Positions 1 to 8,898 of a stretch of DNA of 64,000 nucleotides are shown here, piece after piece (within the stretch, counting starts at the first letter, position 1; every line of letters begins with the position of its first letter). The translations under genes and the position numbers were made by a program. Origin of the DNA: Tritrichomonas musculus (taxonomy: Eukaryota; Parabasalia; Tritrichomonadida; Tritrichomonadidae); contig JAPFFF010000027.1 in assembly GCA_039105265.1 (NCBI GenBank), positions 1,302,001 through 1,366,000 on the forward strand. The letters run 5' to 3'. Below the pieces are notes generated by a model. The model did not search any database and was not told where the DNA came from. It was given only the letters and a program-made list of their open reading frames with translations.

Positions 1-2
1 CA

Positions 3-350
3 TTAAACAAATCATCTGTTAAAACATTAATTCTTGAAACTTACGCAAAAATATTACTCAATCAAGATAAAGCACTCATCAGCAACCTCATTAGTAAACA
101 TACCATCATCGTACCGCATGAAGATCTAGTCAATATCATTAAATCAGTTACTGGTGGAGATGTTGAGATATACGTTGATGATAACCCCGGATGTTGTGTA
201 GCAAAAGTATCACCCATTCAAAAAATAGATTCAATTAAGATTGTTAAAGAATCTGGTGAAATTGTAACTGACTTCAAACAAGTTTATAACAAAGAATACA
301 ATGATCTAGTAAACGTTTATCATTTATGTTTAAAGTATGTTGTTTGCTAA
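3..350 (+). CDS. Conserved small Polinton protein, C-terminal part (start outside the window)
   Basis: The open frame runs in from the window edge and stops at TAA 348-350. Its roughly 115 residues match the C-terminal two thirds of the element B protein at 37758..38291 along their length, with shared stretches such as LILETYAKILL, DKALISNLISK, VTDFKQVYNKE and NDLVNVYHLCLKYVV. In both elements the gene sits directly in front of, and convergent with, the large fibre gene. No known domain is recognised. A role in virion assembly or as a fibre partner is inferred from position only. Confidence 0.8.
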   Translation, partial: LNKSSVKTLILETYAKILLNQDKALISNLISKHTIIVPHEDLVNIIKSVTGGDVEIYVDDNPGCCVAKVSPIQKIDSIKIVKESGEIVTDFKQVYNKEYNDLVNVYHLCLKYVVC

Positions 351-381
351 ATTGAACAAAAATAAAGTAACGAGTTGACCG

Positions 382-403
382 CAAACGGAATTGTTATTTT
401 TGC
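382..403 (-). repeat. Gene-end motif of element A, copy 1
   Basis: The reverse complement of this stretch contains AAAAATAACAATTCCGTTTG preceded by GC. It lies between two convergent genes, immediately beyond both stop codons. Related copies lie at 7904..7925 (diverged), 12451..12472 and 12570..12591, all outside coding sequence. A role in 3' end formation is inferred from position. Confidence 0.6.
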
Positions 404-404
404 T

Positions 405-3400
405 TTACTTCGATTCGAGTGCAGCTAATCGTGTTTCTAACGCTGTGATGTAACTCCATAGTTGTTCGATTTGGCTATTCAACGCCAACGAATCATGATG
501 ATCACCGGTATCGGCACGTAAATTTCTATATTCAGATGGGTTCTTACCTTTATGTTTCACGAAACCTTTGATAGTGAACTCACCAGTACTGATATTCCAG
601 TTTATCGTGTAGTCTTGAGATCTAAGTACGGCGTCAGTTCCATTCACGTTGTAAATCATCGTATGCGTATCACTGGTACTGGAATTGGTTTTGAATATGA
701 AGTCGAGATGTTCAGTACCATCATCAAATACGACATCGACTACAATATGTGCACCTTCCGTGAAAGGGAGAATCGATGGCAATTTTAAAGTTCCAGTAAC
801 ACCTATCGTCAACGATGTCTTATCAGTAGAACAGTATGATAGATCGTTATATGCTCTGACATTGTTAACATCAATGTTTGGTAACTCATTCTTCAACGCA
901 TAATCATCGAGATCATCTATAGTAGCATAATCATCTGGCATATCACTCTTCAACATGTATTCATTCAATGTTGATGTCAACTGTGATGTTGTAACATGAT
1001 TGGTTGGTATATCACTCTTCAATGCATAATCATCGAGATCATCCATAGTAGCATAATCATCTGGCATATCACTCTTCAACATGTATTCATTCAATGTTGA
1101 TGTCAACTGTGATGTTGTAACATGATTGGTTGGTATATCACTTTTTGTCGCATAATTAGATAAATCATTTTTTATTTTCTCTAATGCAGCATTAACTTCA
1201 TCAACTGTTGGAAATTCGTTCAATGTAGTTGCCAATGTTTTATCGTTTGCTTGTATCTGTTCATGAATTTCATCAATCTTCTTATTCAAAGCAACAACAT
1301 CACAAGTGTAAGCCAGATCATTTGAAGTGAATGTCATTTGTCTGATAGCTGTGTTTTCTTTAACAGATATTCCAGTTACTTGTACGTTATTTGGATTGTT
1401 AATCGTTATAATGGTCTTATTTTCTGAAATGTTTATCTCAGCTGATGTAAAGTCATCTGTTCCAACAAATTCTGATATATCACCATTGGTAATAGTTAAT
1501 GAAATATACTGTTCATTGTAATCTACGTCATTAAACTCACTTATCGTTCTTACCATTAATTTAACTTTAATAAATCCATCAGTGATAATATCTTCAGCAA
1601 AAAGTTTGATAAGTTTGTCCTCTATTTTACCAACAACGTCAATAACATCAGTACGTGTTAAATCATTTTTTGATAAACCGTTTTTCACCCCTTCAGCTAG
1701 TGTTTTTATCATTGGTTTCATAGTATGTTGATATCTTTTGCATAAATCCATTGTTGACAACAACGTCATAGCAATCTTTGACGGATCATCTAGTTCATCA
1801 GTAAATTTGATATTAGTTACCGGAGTGAATTCTGTTTCACACCATGATATAATATTATTCAATTTATCCGTACTTGACAATACATTACGTGAAACGACAT
1901 TTCGAGATTTTACGCTTTTTGTAGTTACTTCGCGAATCATATCACCGAACCATGTATCAAAACCAATATCAGGCAATTCATCAGTTAATTTACCCGCCAT
2001 GTCTTCCAACACATCAGCACCAACATCACTAGCTTTAGTAATTGTATTGACCAATTCACGACCACCAGCTTTAACAACTCCTTCAACACCTTTTGTCGCA
2101 AATGATAATGCTTTACCAGCAACACCAATACCAGTAGCACCCAATACACATCCAACAGTACCTAAAACAATACCAACATTGGCTTTCATATCGATTTTAT
2201 CAACTTCTTTTTCCAGATATTTTGTTTTCATTTGTTGTTCATTCATCTGTGAGTCAAGTGCATCAACTTTTGATTTAACTTCTTTAACATCATATGATAC
2301 AACATCAACGTTATTCGTTACTAGATTCAAATCTGATCTCATTGTAGTTATGTTATCTGCTGTGATAATTTTCGATGATGTAATGTTGAAATCTGTATAT
2401 AATGTTGTTGATGCATTCGGATTTGGCGATACTTCATAGAATTGTTGTTTAATGATATATTCAAATGCATTCGTTGATGGATCCCAGTTTATTTCATCAA
2501 TTGGATCGGTATAATCATGACGTAAATACAAAACTATATCTCTGTTACTGTATGTTTGTCCACTTTCATCAGTTTGTGTGTTTTTAGATGTTGAACTCCA
2601 TGTATAAGCTATTCTTTCAATTGTATCAAGTGCTCCATATATATCAATAGTTGCTGAATCATTAATGCCGCCAGATGGGTGTTTTTCCTTAATTGTGAAT
2701 GATAAACGCATAACATCTGTTTGATTTGGCAGTGATATATCAAGGTAAAGTAACTCAATATCTTTGAGATCAATTTTTGACGTCGAATGATGATCTTGAT
2801 TACAATGAATTTCAACTAAATCATAACCGTCCAACTTTGCGTCGTAAATCATGAATGAATGACCAAGTGATATTTCAAAATCAGAGCCTTTAACAATACT
2901 ACCATCACGTTTTTGTATCAATGTTTCATAGTGACCATTATTTTGACATTCGTTTAAGAGTGAATATGCTAAACCGTGTGTTTTATTTTCAGGTACTGCT
3001 CGACTGTTCAATGTATCATGTTTAACTGCTATCATACAACCTTTACCGCCCCAATTATCTGGTTTAGTATCTTGAAGATTACATTTATTGATTATCTTAC
3101 CTTGAAATCTTCCTTGAATGTCATCACCAATCCAGTTATTTCCATCCCATGTCAACACCCATGAATTGCCAAAACAGTACTCTTTAAACTTGAATGATAG
3201 ATTAGTTGGTATCTCATATGATTCAGGAATTTTATAAATCATTGTATAACATTCACATTCGTATTCCAATGTTTCTGAGCCAAACAAATCGTCGTATTTC
3301 ACATGTTGGTTGTATGATATACTTGTCGGTCGATAGAAGTAATATACGTCAGATTTCTGTAATTTAAGAGCATTTTGAGCATCAATTATATCACATTTAA

Positions 3401-6400
3401 TAACTGGTTTACGTGATACTAGTGCATCATTAGTGGTTAAATTATGAATGGTCATATCACCGTTAAGATACCATGTGTATGGGTCGATATTAAGATCTTT
3501 ATCGAACATTATTTCAGGATTTTCTCGTTTTCTGGTTGAATATGAATAACAATCTCTTGCTTTGTTGTGTGTTAATTGCGGACATATAAACGAACCATCA
3601 TCTACTGAAATTATAAAATCATTTAATACATTACCTAACCAATCCATAATTAACAAATTTCGTAAATGAATTTTAAACACATTTGTATTACTCGTTGATG
3701 TCAATAACTTATTTTTCAAAATTGTTGGTAAAGATATTTTCATAATTACAACATTGTCATTTACTGGGTCAATCACGCCGGTTTCTGTTGTTACTGTTGG
3801 TTCATATACTGAAATATCACTGTGTTTGACATAATAATCGTCATAACCGCTAAGTGTATCAAATTCTTCTGTTTTATCAATAACTGGGTTGTCAGTGGGT
3901 GAATTATATTCAATTTCTTGAATTTTGTATGATAATAATGCTAATGGTCCTTTAATAGTATCACGAAAGGTTTTACATATATTAATGCATGAATTTAGTG
4001 AAATAGCTTGATTATTGTCATCAGGTATTGTTACATCACTTTCTGTGCTAGTACACCAGTCGATCAATGGTTTTAAACTTATTTGCGAAGCAAACTTTGT
4101 AGAACAAATTTTTGTTGGGATTGATTCATTTGCAGAACAAACTTCATGTAATGAACCATCAACTGAAAATGTGTTCTGCGAATGAATTGCACGTGGGATG
4201 TATAACAAAGCATCAACTAATGGTACTAACACAGCTGAACCTCTACCAACTATATATCTGTCAGTCAATGTTGGATGATCTAATAACCATTCAAACACTT
4301 GTGATTGTTCTTCAAATCTGGTGCTAATATTACTTAAAAATCCATTTAACGAATAACGTTGTTGTTGGTTTTCGTGATTTGTCATCCATTCAATACTATG
4401 ATCTGTTAATATTAAACTTGTATGTGGATTTGTTATTGTAATGTGATTTCCATCAATAGATACTTGATTCAGTTGTCTTCGATCAATTACTCCAATAACA
4501 TTATTACTGTATAATACTTCTGTATATTCTTCTGTTATTGAATCATCTAATGTTGCGTCATGTGGTCTGAATTGTATTGCTGGATTTTCATTTGTTAATC
4601 TATGTCGTGCGTACCAGTCCATTTGTTCAACGTCATTTAGTGTGATTGTTGTGTTGGGCATTATTACCGATCCATCTGTAGTTGGGGTAAGTTCATGTTG
4701 TGTTACGACGATGTTATACTCATTAGCGACTAATTCATTTGTGTTTGTTTCTATGTGTAAACCATCTTGATTGATTGTTACATTGTTGTTATGTGATTGT
4801 ATGTTAATTCCATCATTGCCGACAGATGTACGAGTCAACATTGTTATATCAATAATAGCAACAGTTCTATTATGTGAATCACGAACTTCAGTCCAATCAA
4901 CACCGGTATCTACATCACTGTTTCTAACAAAATGTATTTCTGGATGTGTATTTTCGAATAATATACGATCAACTAATAACATCTGTTCAATTTCTAATGC
5001 TGTATGTCCGTCATAAGACCATGTTGATGTAGTGTTTATACTTCGTCTGTTAGTAAATCTTATACGTTCAGGATTTGTAATTGATTGTACATGATCGCAT
5101 CTTCTGACATAAAGCACTTCGCCAGTAGCTATACTTGTTATAAATATGAGGTCGTTACCAATTTGTTGAATGTTAATATCGGCTGAATTTAATGCTAGTA
5201 ATTCTTCATTTGTGAGATCTGATAATGATTCAAGTGTGTAATCGTCAAATAGAGTATTGGTTGTTGTTGCTACATTTGTGGTTGTATCATGTGTTAATGT
5301 ATTAATTGGAAGTTCATCTAGATCGTCTAATTCCATTTCAGTGGTATTTGATATTGTATGATCAACAATGGTATTATTACGACGTTCACGCCATCTACGT
5401 AAAAGTTCATTAAATGAATTAGTTATTGTATGAATTGATTGTTGTATAGTTCTTACACCTTGAGTGATATCAGGTAATCTATTTAATGTTAACCCTCCAG
5501 CAATGATAGTCGTTGTTGCATCACCTATCTGTGTTAAAGAATTTAATGCGTTTAATACTAATTCAGTTGCTGTTAATGTTGATGTTGCTGCTGGTATTTC
5601 TGTTTGTGTTGGTATAAATCGTTTAAGTACATGTTCAGAAGCATTTGTGTCCATATCAAGCAAAAATTTTCCACTAATTGGTTTTTTACCACCTGGGTAA
5701 TCATCACCGCCGTAACCACCTCCACCCATACCTGGAAATGTAAAATCTTCTGTACGATATGTATTAATGTTGATTTTTTCATCATTTAGTGTTAATTTCG
5801 ATAAATCAGATATCATGTTAACTGCACCTTGAAGAATATTGAGTATATTTCCTGCAATTGTTAAACCATCACGAATAGTTTTGATGTAATCGTTATATTC
5901 ATTTTGTAATCTAAGTTGTTCTTGAATTCCATTGATGATAGCTCTTAATGCTGAGTAATCATAAGCTAATACGTCTACAGTACCGCCAACAACGTTTAAA
6001 TCTCGACGCATGGTCATGATATTATCGGCCCATATTATTTTTGATGAATATATATTCTTATCAGTCGTTAATGTAGTACAATTACGTGGGTCGGGTTTTA
6101 CTTCATAAAATTGTTGTGTAATCATGATATCAAATGGGTTATAGGTTGAATTGTTTTCACCAAGTTCGCTTTGCGAATCAGCATTGTCGGGTTTTTGTTC
6201 AAAGTACTCCTTTTCGATGTAAATATGTATATCCTTCTTATTTTGTTCTTCAGGTGTTGATTTATTGGAATGTTTTACTTCACGTACATATGTAAATGAT
6301 TCGATAACTGGGTTATTATCACGAGTATTCAGACAATATGAAACGATAGGTGTGGTTATGTTTGAATCCCACTTTAATGGTGTTATATATCCGTCGATGT

Positions 6401-7118
6401 TAATATCGGCTAAAACGTAAAGCATGTTTTTACTGGATACATCTTTATTGACTTTAACTATGAATTGTTGCACATCAATGTTATCATAAGAAGGTGCTTC
6501 ATCGAGTTGTACATTATCGTCAGGTATGTTTATTACAGTTCCATTAGTGTAAAGTACTCTCCAGTTAGTAACATATTTTGATAATATAGTTGCGTAGTTG
6601 TCTGTATCTTTGACGGTATCAACTATACATTTGATCCATTTAAGTACATGTTCAGTATGTTGAATTACTAATGCTGGTTTGCCGTTGTTGTTAGTTCTAG
6701 TTGATTGTTTATTGAATGAATGATTCACTACATTGTTTCCAACCCAGCTTGTTCCATCCCATGTTAACGCCCATGTATGACCAAATAAGTAATCTTTAAA
6801 TTCAAAATTCGTTTGTGGTGGTATGTTATATGAGGAATCAATATTCCAGATCATTTCATAATATTTCGTTGATTGTGTTATTTTCGACGGTTTATACAGA
6901 TATAATTGCTCAGATTCACGGAGTTTAAAAAATTCTTCTTTCTCTTCAGGAGTATTATTTTTGATTATTTCATTGATTTCATCTTTGGTGTATATACAGT
7001 TGATACGCACATCTTCTGTTGTTGCATTATTTGTAATTTTCAATTCGTTGTTTTCCACTTTCACCTCATACCCTTCATCGACAAGTTCAAGTGTTTGTAT
7101 AGATAGTGGTGTGATCAT
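405..7118 (-). CDS. Giant fibre/spike-like protein, 2,237 aa
   Basis: This is the largest gene of element A. A module with the pattern FKxYxFGxxWxLTWDGxxW occurs near residues 110-125 and again near 1310-1330; the element B fibre protein has one copy, so A carries an internal duplication. Near the C terminus are 42-residue tandem units with YALKSDIP and NEYMLKSDMPDDYAT, resembling the repeats of trimeric phage tail fibres, followed by a coiled coil ending in TALETRLAALESK. A glycine-rich hydrophobic stretch (VLGTVGCVLGATGIGVAG) lies before the repeats. The likely role is a virion surface fibre that binds cells. Its ATG is six bases from the ATG of the divergent gene at 7125. Confidence 0.8.
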   Translation of the reverse strand: MITPLSIQTLELVDEGYEVKVENNELKITNNATTEDVRINCIYTKDEINEIIKNNTPEEKEEFFKLRESEQLYLYKPSKITQSTKYYEMIWNIDSSYNIPPQTNFEFKDYLFGHTWALTWDGTSWVGNNVVNHSFNKQSTRTNNNGKPALVIQHTEHVLKWIKCIVDTVKDTDNYATILSKYVTNWRVLYTNGTVINIPDDNVQLDEAPSYDNIDVQQFIVKVNKDVSSKNMLYVLADINIDGYITPLKWDSNITTPIVSYCLNTRDNNPVIESFTYVREVKHSNKSTPEEQNKKDIHIYIEKEYFEQKPDNADSQSELGENNSTYNPFDIMITQQFYEVKPDPRNCTTLTTDKNIYSSKIIWADNIMTMRRDLNVVGGTVDVLAYDYSALRAIINGIQEQLRLQNEYNDYIKTIRDGLTIAGNILNILQGAVNMISDLSKLTLNDEKININTYRTEDFTFPGMGGGGYGGDDYPGGKKPISGKFLLDMDTNASEHVLKRFIPTQTEIPAATSTLTATELVLNALNSLTQIGDATTTIIAGGLTLNRLPDITQGVRTIQQSIHTITNSFNELLRRWRERRNNTIVDHTISNTTEMELDDLDELPINTLTHDTTTNVATTTNTLFDDYTLESLSDLTNEELLALNSADINIQQIGNDLIFITSIATGEVLYVRRCDHVQSITNPERIRFTNRRSINTTSTWSYDGHTALEIEQMLLVDRILFENTHPEIHFVRNSDVDTGVDWTEVRDSHNRTVAIIDITMLTRTSVGNDGINIQSHNNNVTINQDGLHIETNTNELVANEYNIVVTQHELTPTTDGSVIMPNTTITLNDVEQMDWYARHRLTNENPAIQFRPHDATLDDSITEEYTEVLYSNNVIGVIDRRQLNQVSIDGNHITITNPHTSLILTDHSIEWMTNHENQQQRYSLNGFLSNISTRFEEQSQVFEWLLDHPTLTDRYIVGRGSAVLVPLVDALLYIPRAIHSQNTFSVDGSLHEVCSANESIPTKICSTKFASQISLKPLIDWCTSTESDVTIPDDNNQAISLNSCINICKTFRDTIKGPLALLSYKIQEIEYNSPTDNPVIDKTEEFDTLSGYDDYYVKHSDISVYEPTVTTETGVIDPVNDNVVIMKISLPTILKNKLLTSTSNTNVFKIHLRNLLIMDWLGNVLNDFIISVDDGSFICPQLTHNKARDCYSYSTRKRENPEIMFDKDLNIDPYTWYLNGDMTIHNLTTNDALVSRKPVIKCDIIDAQNALKLQKSDVYYFYRPTSISYNQHVKYDDLFGSETLEYECECYTMIYKIPESYEIPTNLSFKFKEYCFGNSWVLTWDGNNWIGDDIQGRFQGKIINKCNLQDTKPDNWGGKGCMIAVKHDTLNSRAVPENKTHGLAYSLLNECQNNGHYETLIQKRDGSIVKGSDFEISLGHSFMIYDAKLDGYDLVEIHCNQDHHSTSKIDLKDIELLYLDISLPNQTDVMRLSFTIKEKHPSGGINDSATIDIYGALDTIERIAYTWSSTSKNTQTDESGQTYSNRDIVLYLRHDYTDPIDEINWDPSTNAFEYIIKQQFYEVSPNPNASTTLYTDFNITSSKIITADNITTMRSDLNLVTNNVDVVSYDVKEVKSKVDALDSQMNEQQMKTKYLEKEVDKIDMKANVGIVLGTVGCVLGATGIGVAGKALSFATKGVEGVVKAGGRELVNTITKASDVGADVLEDMAGKLTDELPDIGFDTWFGDMIREVTTKSVKSRNVVSRNVLSSTDKLNNIISWCETEFTPVTNIKFTDELDDPSKIAMTLLSTMDLCKRYQHTMKPMIKTLAEGVKNGLSKNDLTRTDVIDVVGKIEDKLIKLFAEDIITDGFIKVKLMVRTISEFNDVDYNEQYISLTITNGDISEFVGTDDFTSAEINISENKTIITINNPNNVQVTGISVKENTAIRQMTFTSNDLAYTCDVVALNKKIDEIHEQIQANDKTLATTLNEFPTVDEVNAALEKIKNDLSNYATKSDIPTNHVTTSQLTSTLNEYMLKSDMPDDYATMDDLDDYALKSDIPTNHVTTSQLTSTLNEYMLKSDMPDDYATIDDLDDYALKNELPNIDVNNVRAYNDLSYCSTDKTSLTIGVTGTLKLPSILPFTEGAHIVVDVVFDDGTEHLDFIFKTNSSTSDTHTMIYNVNGTDAVLRSQDYTINWNISTGEFTIKGFVKHKGKNPSEYRNLRADTGDHHDSLALNSQIEQLWSYITALETRLAALESK
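898..1149. repeat. 126-bp tandem repeat inside the fibre gene, two copies
   Basis: Two nearly identical 126-bp units begin at GCATAATCATCGAG (898 and 1024) and encode 42-residue fibre repeats in frame. They differ at only a few positions, so the duplication is recent or kept uniform by gene conversion. Changing repeat number is a common way to alter fibre length. Confidence 0.85.
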
Positions 7119-7124
7119 TTTATA
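7115..7124. promoter_or_regulatory. Minimal divergent promoter
   Basis: The start codons of the fibre gene (-) and the 256-aa gene (+) are separated only by TTTATA. A TCATT initiator-like sequence at 7115-7119 overlaps the minus-strand ATG and would give the plus gene a leader of about eight bases. Promoter elements of each gene must therefore lie inside the coding region of the other. Confidence 0.5.
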
Positions 7125-7895
7125 ATGTACAAAATGCTTTTATCATTAAAGAGTACTGGACCTGATTACAATCACATAAGAGCAAACATTAACATACCAT
7201 GGAACTGCGAATATATTGAATACCATGTTGCTTCAATAAATACTAGAGACGTACTCATAATTACTGATGACGATTACGTGGTACTTCAATGGAATGATAA
7301 TGATGGAAGAAATACTCCACGAGCATCAATTAGTCGATTACATGATAGTAAACACATTACAGCGGCTGATATATTCAACATATTTCATCATCTTGATGCG
7401 AATAGAAATCCAATAGCCAATGCTCTTATTAATGGTAACACTGGCAGGATAGAAATAACTCCACACGTGAATAATTTTCGTATTACAGCTATATCTTATA
7501 GAGCATCGTTAATAACTGGATTGTATAACCACCCACTCAATCAAGTGTTCCCAATAAATGTCGCAACTACTTGCAATGTACCAATATTCGATTTTTATAA
7601 TAGACTATATTTGGTGTCAAAACAAGGTCAAGCGATTCAATCAAATATTGACGATAAAGAATACACTCCATCTGTTATAGCATGTATCGATCACATTATT
7701 AGACATAACGTACCTATCATACAGAATTTTGAAACATATGGAAAACCAATTAAAAATATTGTTAATGTAGATTCATTCAAACAAATAGAGTTAGAGTTAG
7801 TTGACTTTAAATATCAACCAATTAAGCTATTAAGTCCAATGTTCATAACAATTAAAGTAAACCCAGCTGAAAACCCAAAAATGAAACTCAAGTGA
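7125..7895 (+). CDS. Putative minor structural protein, 256 aa
   Basis: No domain is recognised with certainty. The protein has no membrane segment and is rich in short beta-type stretches. It ends in a pattern (IELELVDFKYQPIKLL followed by MFITIKV) that resembles the closing strands of jelly-roll virion proteins; the 161-aa protein of element B at 44626..45111 ends similarly in FILFLKLEY. Its size fits the Polinton penton/minor capsid protein. It is divergent from the fibre gene, which supports a virion role. The assignment is inference. Confidence 0.45.
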   Translation: MYKMLLSLKSTGPDYNHIRANINIPWNCEYIEYHVASINTRDVLIITDDDYVVLQWNDNDGRNTPRASISRLHDSKHITAADIFNIFHHLDANRNPIANALINGNTGRIEITPHVNNFRITAISYRASLITGLYNHPLNQVFPINVATTCNVPIFDFYNRLYLVSKQGQAIQSNIDDKEYTPSVIACIDHIIRHNVPIIQNFETYGKPIKNIVNVDSFKQIELELVDFKYQPIKLLSPMFITIKVNPAENPKMKLK

Positions 7896-7903
7896 ATAGT
7901 TGG

Positions 7904-7925
7904 GCAAAAATAACAATCCTGTTTT
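7904..7925 (+). repeat. Gene-end motif of element A, copy 2 (diverged)
   Basis: This copy lies nine bases beyond the stop codon of the 256-aa gene and reads GCAAAAATAACAATCC before diverging. It again sits between two convergent genes and is followed by a 13-bp palindrome at 7932..7944. Confidence 0.5.
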
Positions 7926-7969
7926 CATTAATTTGCTTTGCAAATCTTCGATAATGGTTTAATTATTTT

Positions 7970-8272
7970 TTAATTATCATTGACTGCATCAAGTCTAGCT
8001 TTAAGTTCCCTTAATTCTTGCAATTCTTTCTTCTTTCTTTCACGGTATGCTTTTTGTTGGGCTCGTCTAGCGAGTATTCTTTCTTCATCAGTAGCATACT
8101 TCTTTTTACGTCCTCTATTTGATTTTGGTTTAACAGGATTTACGTCACATGGTTCGTTTGTTGTACAAACTTCTATTTGAGAATCATTTATCGAATCACA
8201 GGTGGTTTGTTTATTTTTGAGTAATTTGATTACTTCAGTATTGTTAAATAAATCTGTGTTTATGTTAGTCAT
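7970..8272 (-). CDS. bZIP-like small basic protein, 100 aa
   Basis: The C-terminal half has a highly basic stretch (RGRKKKYATDEER, then ARRAQQKAYRERKKK) leading into leucine-spaced ELQELRELKARL. This has the layout of a basic region plus a short leucine zipper, which would suit a DNA-binding dimer, possibly a transcription factor of the element. The N-terminal half is polar and includes a peptide EVCTTNE encoded by a 13-bp palindromic repeat. The zipper is short, so a non-specific DNA-binding role is also possible. Confidence 0.5.
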   Translation of the reverse strand: MTNINTDLFNNTEVIKLLKNKQTTCDSINDSQIEVCTTNEPCDVNPVKPKSNRGRKKKYATDEERILARRAQQKAYRERKKKELQELRELKARLDAVNDN

Positions 8273-8314
8273 TTATATTGTTGATAAAAAATTAAAATAA
8301 AAAATTATTAAACA

Positions 8315-8869
8315 TTAATAGTTATTTTTAATATATGGTTTATCATTTATTTCATAAAATTCATTTGTTTTACAAACTTCGTTAAATTCCTCTATTGACT
8401 GAACTTCTTTTGTTGTACAAACTTCGCTTTGCGAAACATGTGATTGTTTATATTTTGTGATAATTTCATGGGCGTTGGTATAAATTTTGTTATATTTCGT
8501 TAATTCATTTCGTAAGAATAATTTATCGATATAGTATTCATAATATACGGTATCATTGTATTGTTTTTCTTTTAAGTCAATGGTCATTAACATTGGTTCT
8601 CTATATACAGATCTATAACGGTTTTCTTTTACTGTAATATACGGAACTTTATCAAATATATCGATAAGTCGTTGCATGTTTATCACTTCTGTACCTAATT
8701 TTACTTGTAATGGTCGTACACTGATACCAAATTCATTGGGGTATATTTTACTATCAAGGTAAACGTACATCTTTGAAGTGGGTGTTTTTGTTGTTGCTCT
8801 GATGGTGTTGAGTAATGTTTCAACGAAATTCTTGACGGACAGTCTGTTAGAGCCTGATGCTTTGCTCAT
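8315..8869 (-). CDS. Unknown element A protein, 184 aa
   Basis: The gene lies between the bZIP-like gene and the polymerase on the same strand. Residues 1-140 look like a folded mixed alpha/beta domain with no recognised motif. The C-terminal tail is polar and holds two copies of a peptide of the type EVCTTKE / EVCKTNE, each encoded by 13-bp palindromic repeats at 8364..8376, 8409..8421 and 8423..8435. The tail therefore looks repeat-derived. No function is proposed. Confidence 0.65.
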   Translation of the reverse strand: MSKASGSNRLSVKNFVETLLNTIRATTKTPTSKMYVYLDSKIYPNEFGISVRPLQVKLGTEVINMQRLIDIFDKVPYITVKENRYRSVYREPMLMTIDLKEKQYNDTVYYEYYIDKLFLRNELTKYNKIYTNAHEIITKYKQSHVSQSEVCTTKEVQSIEEFNEVCKTNEFYEINDKPYIKNNY

Positions 8870-8898
8870 TTGTATTAGAATAAAAAAATATTTTTGAT

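Noticed and set aside
1738-2439. A 233-aa plus-strand frame inside the fibre gene
   Set aside because: Antisense shadow of a long, clearly protein-like gene; it has no initiator-like sequence before its start and no recognisable domain.
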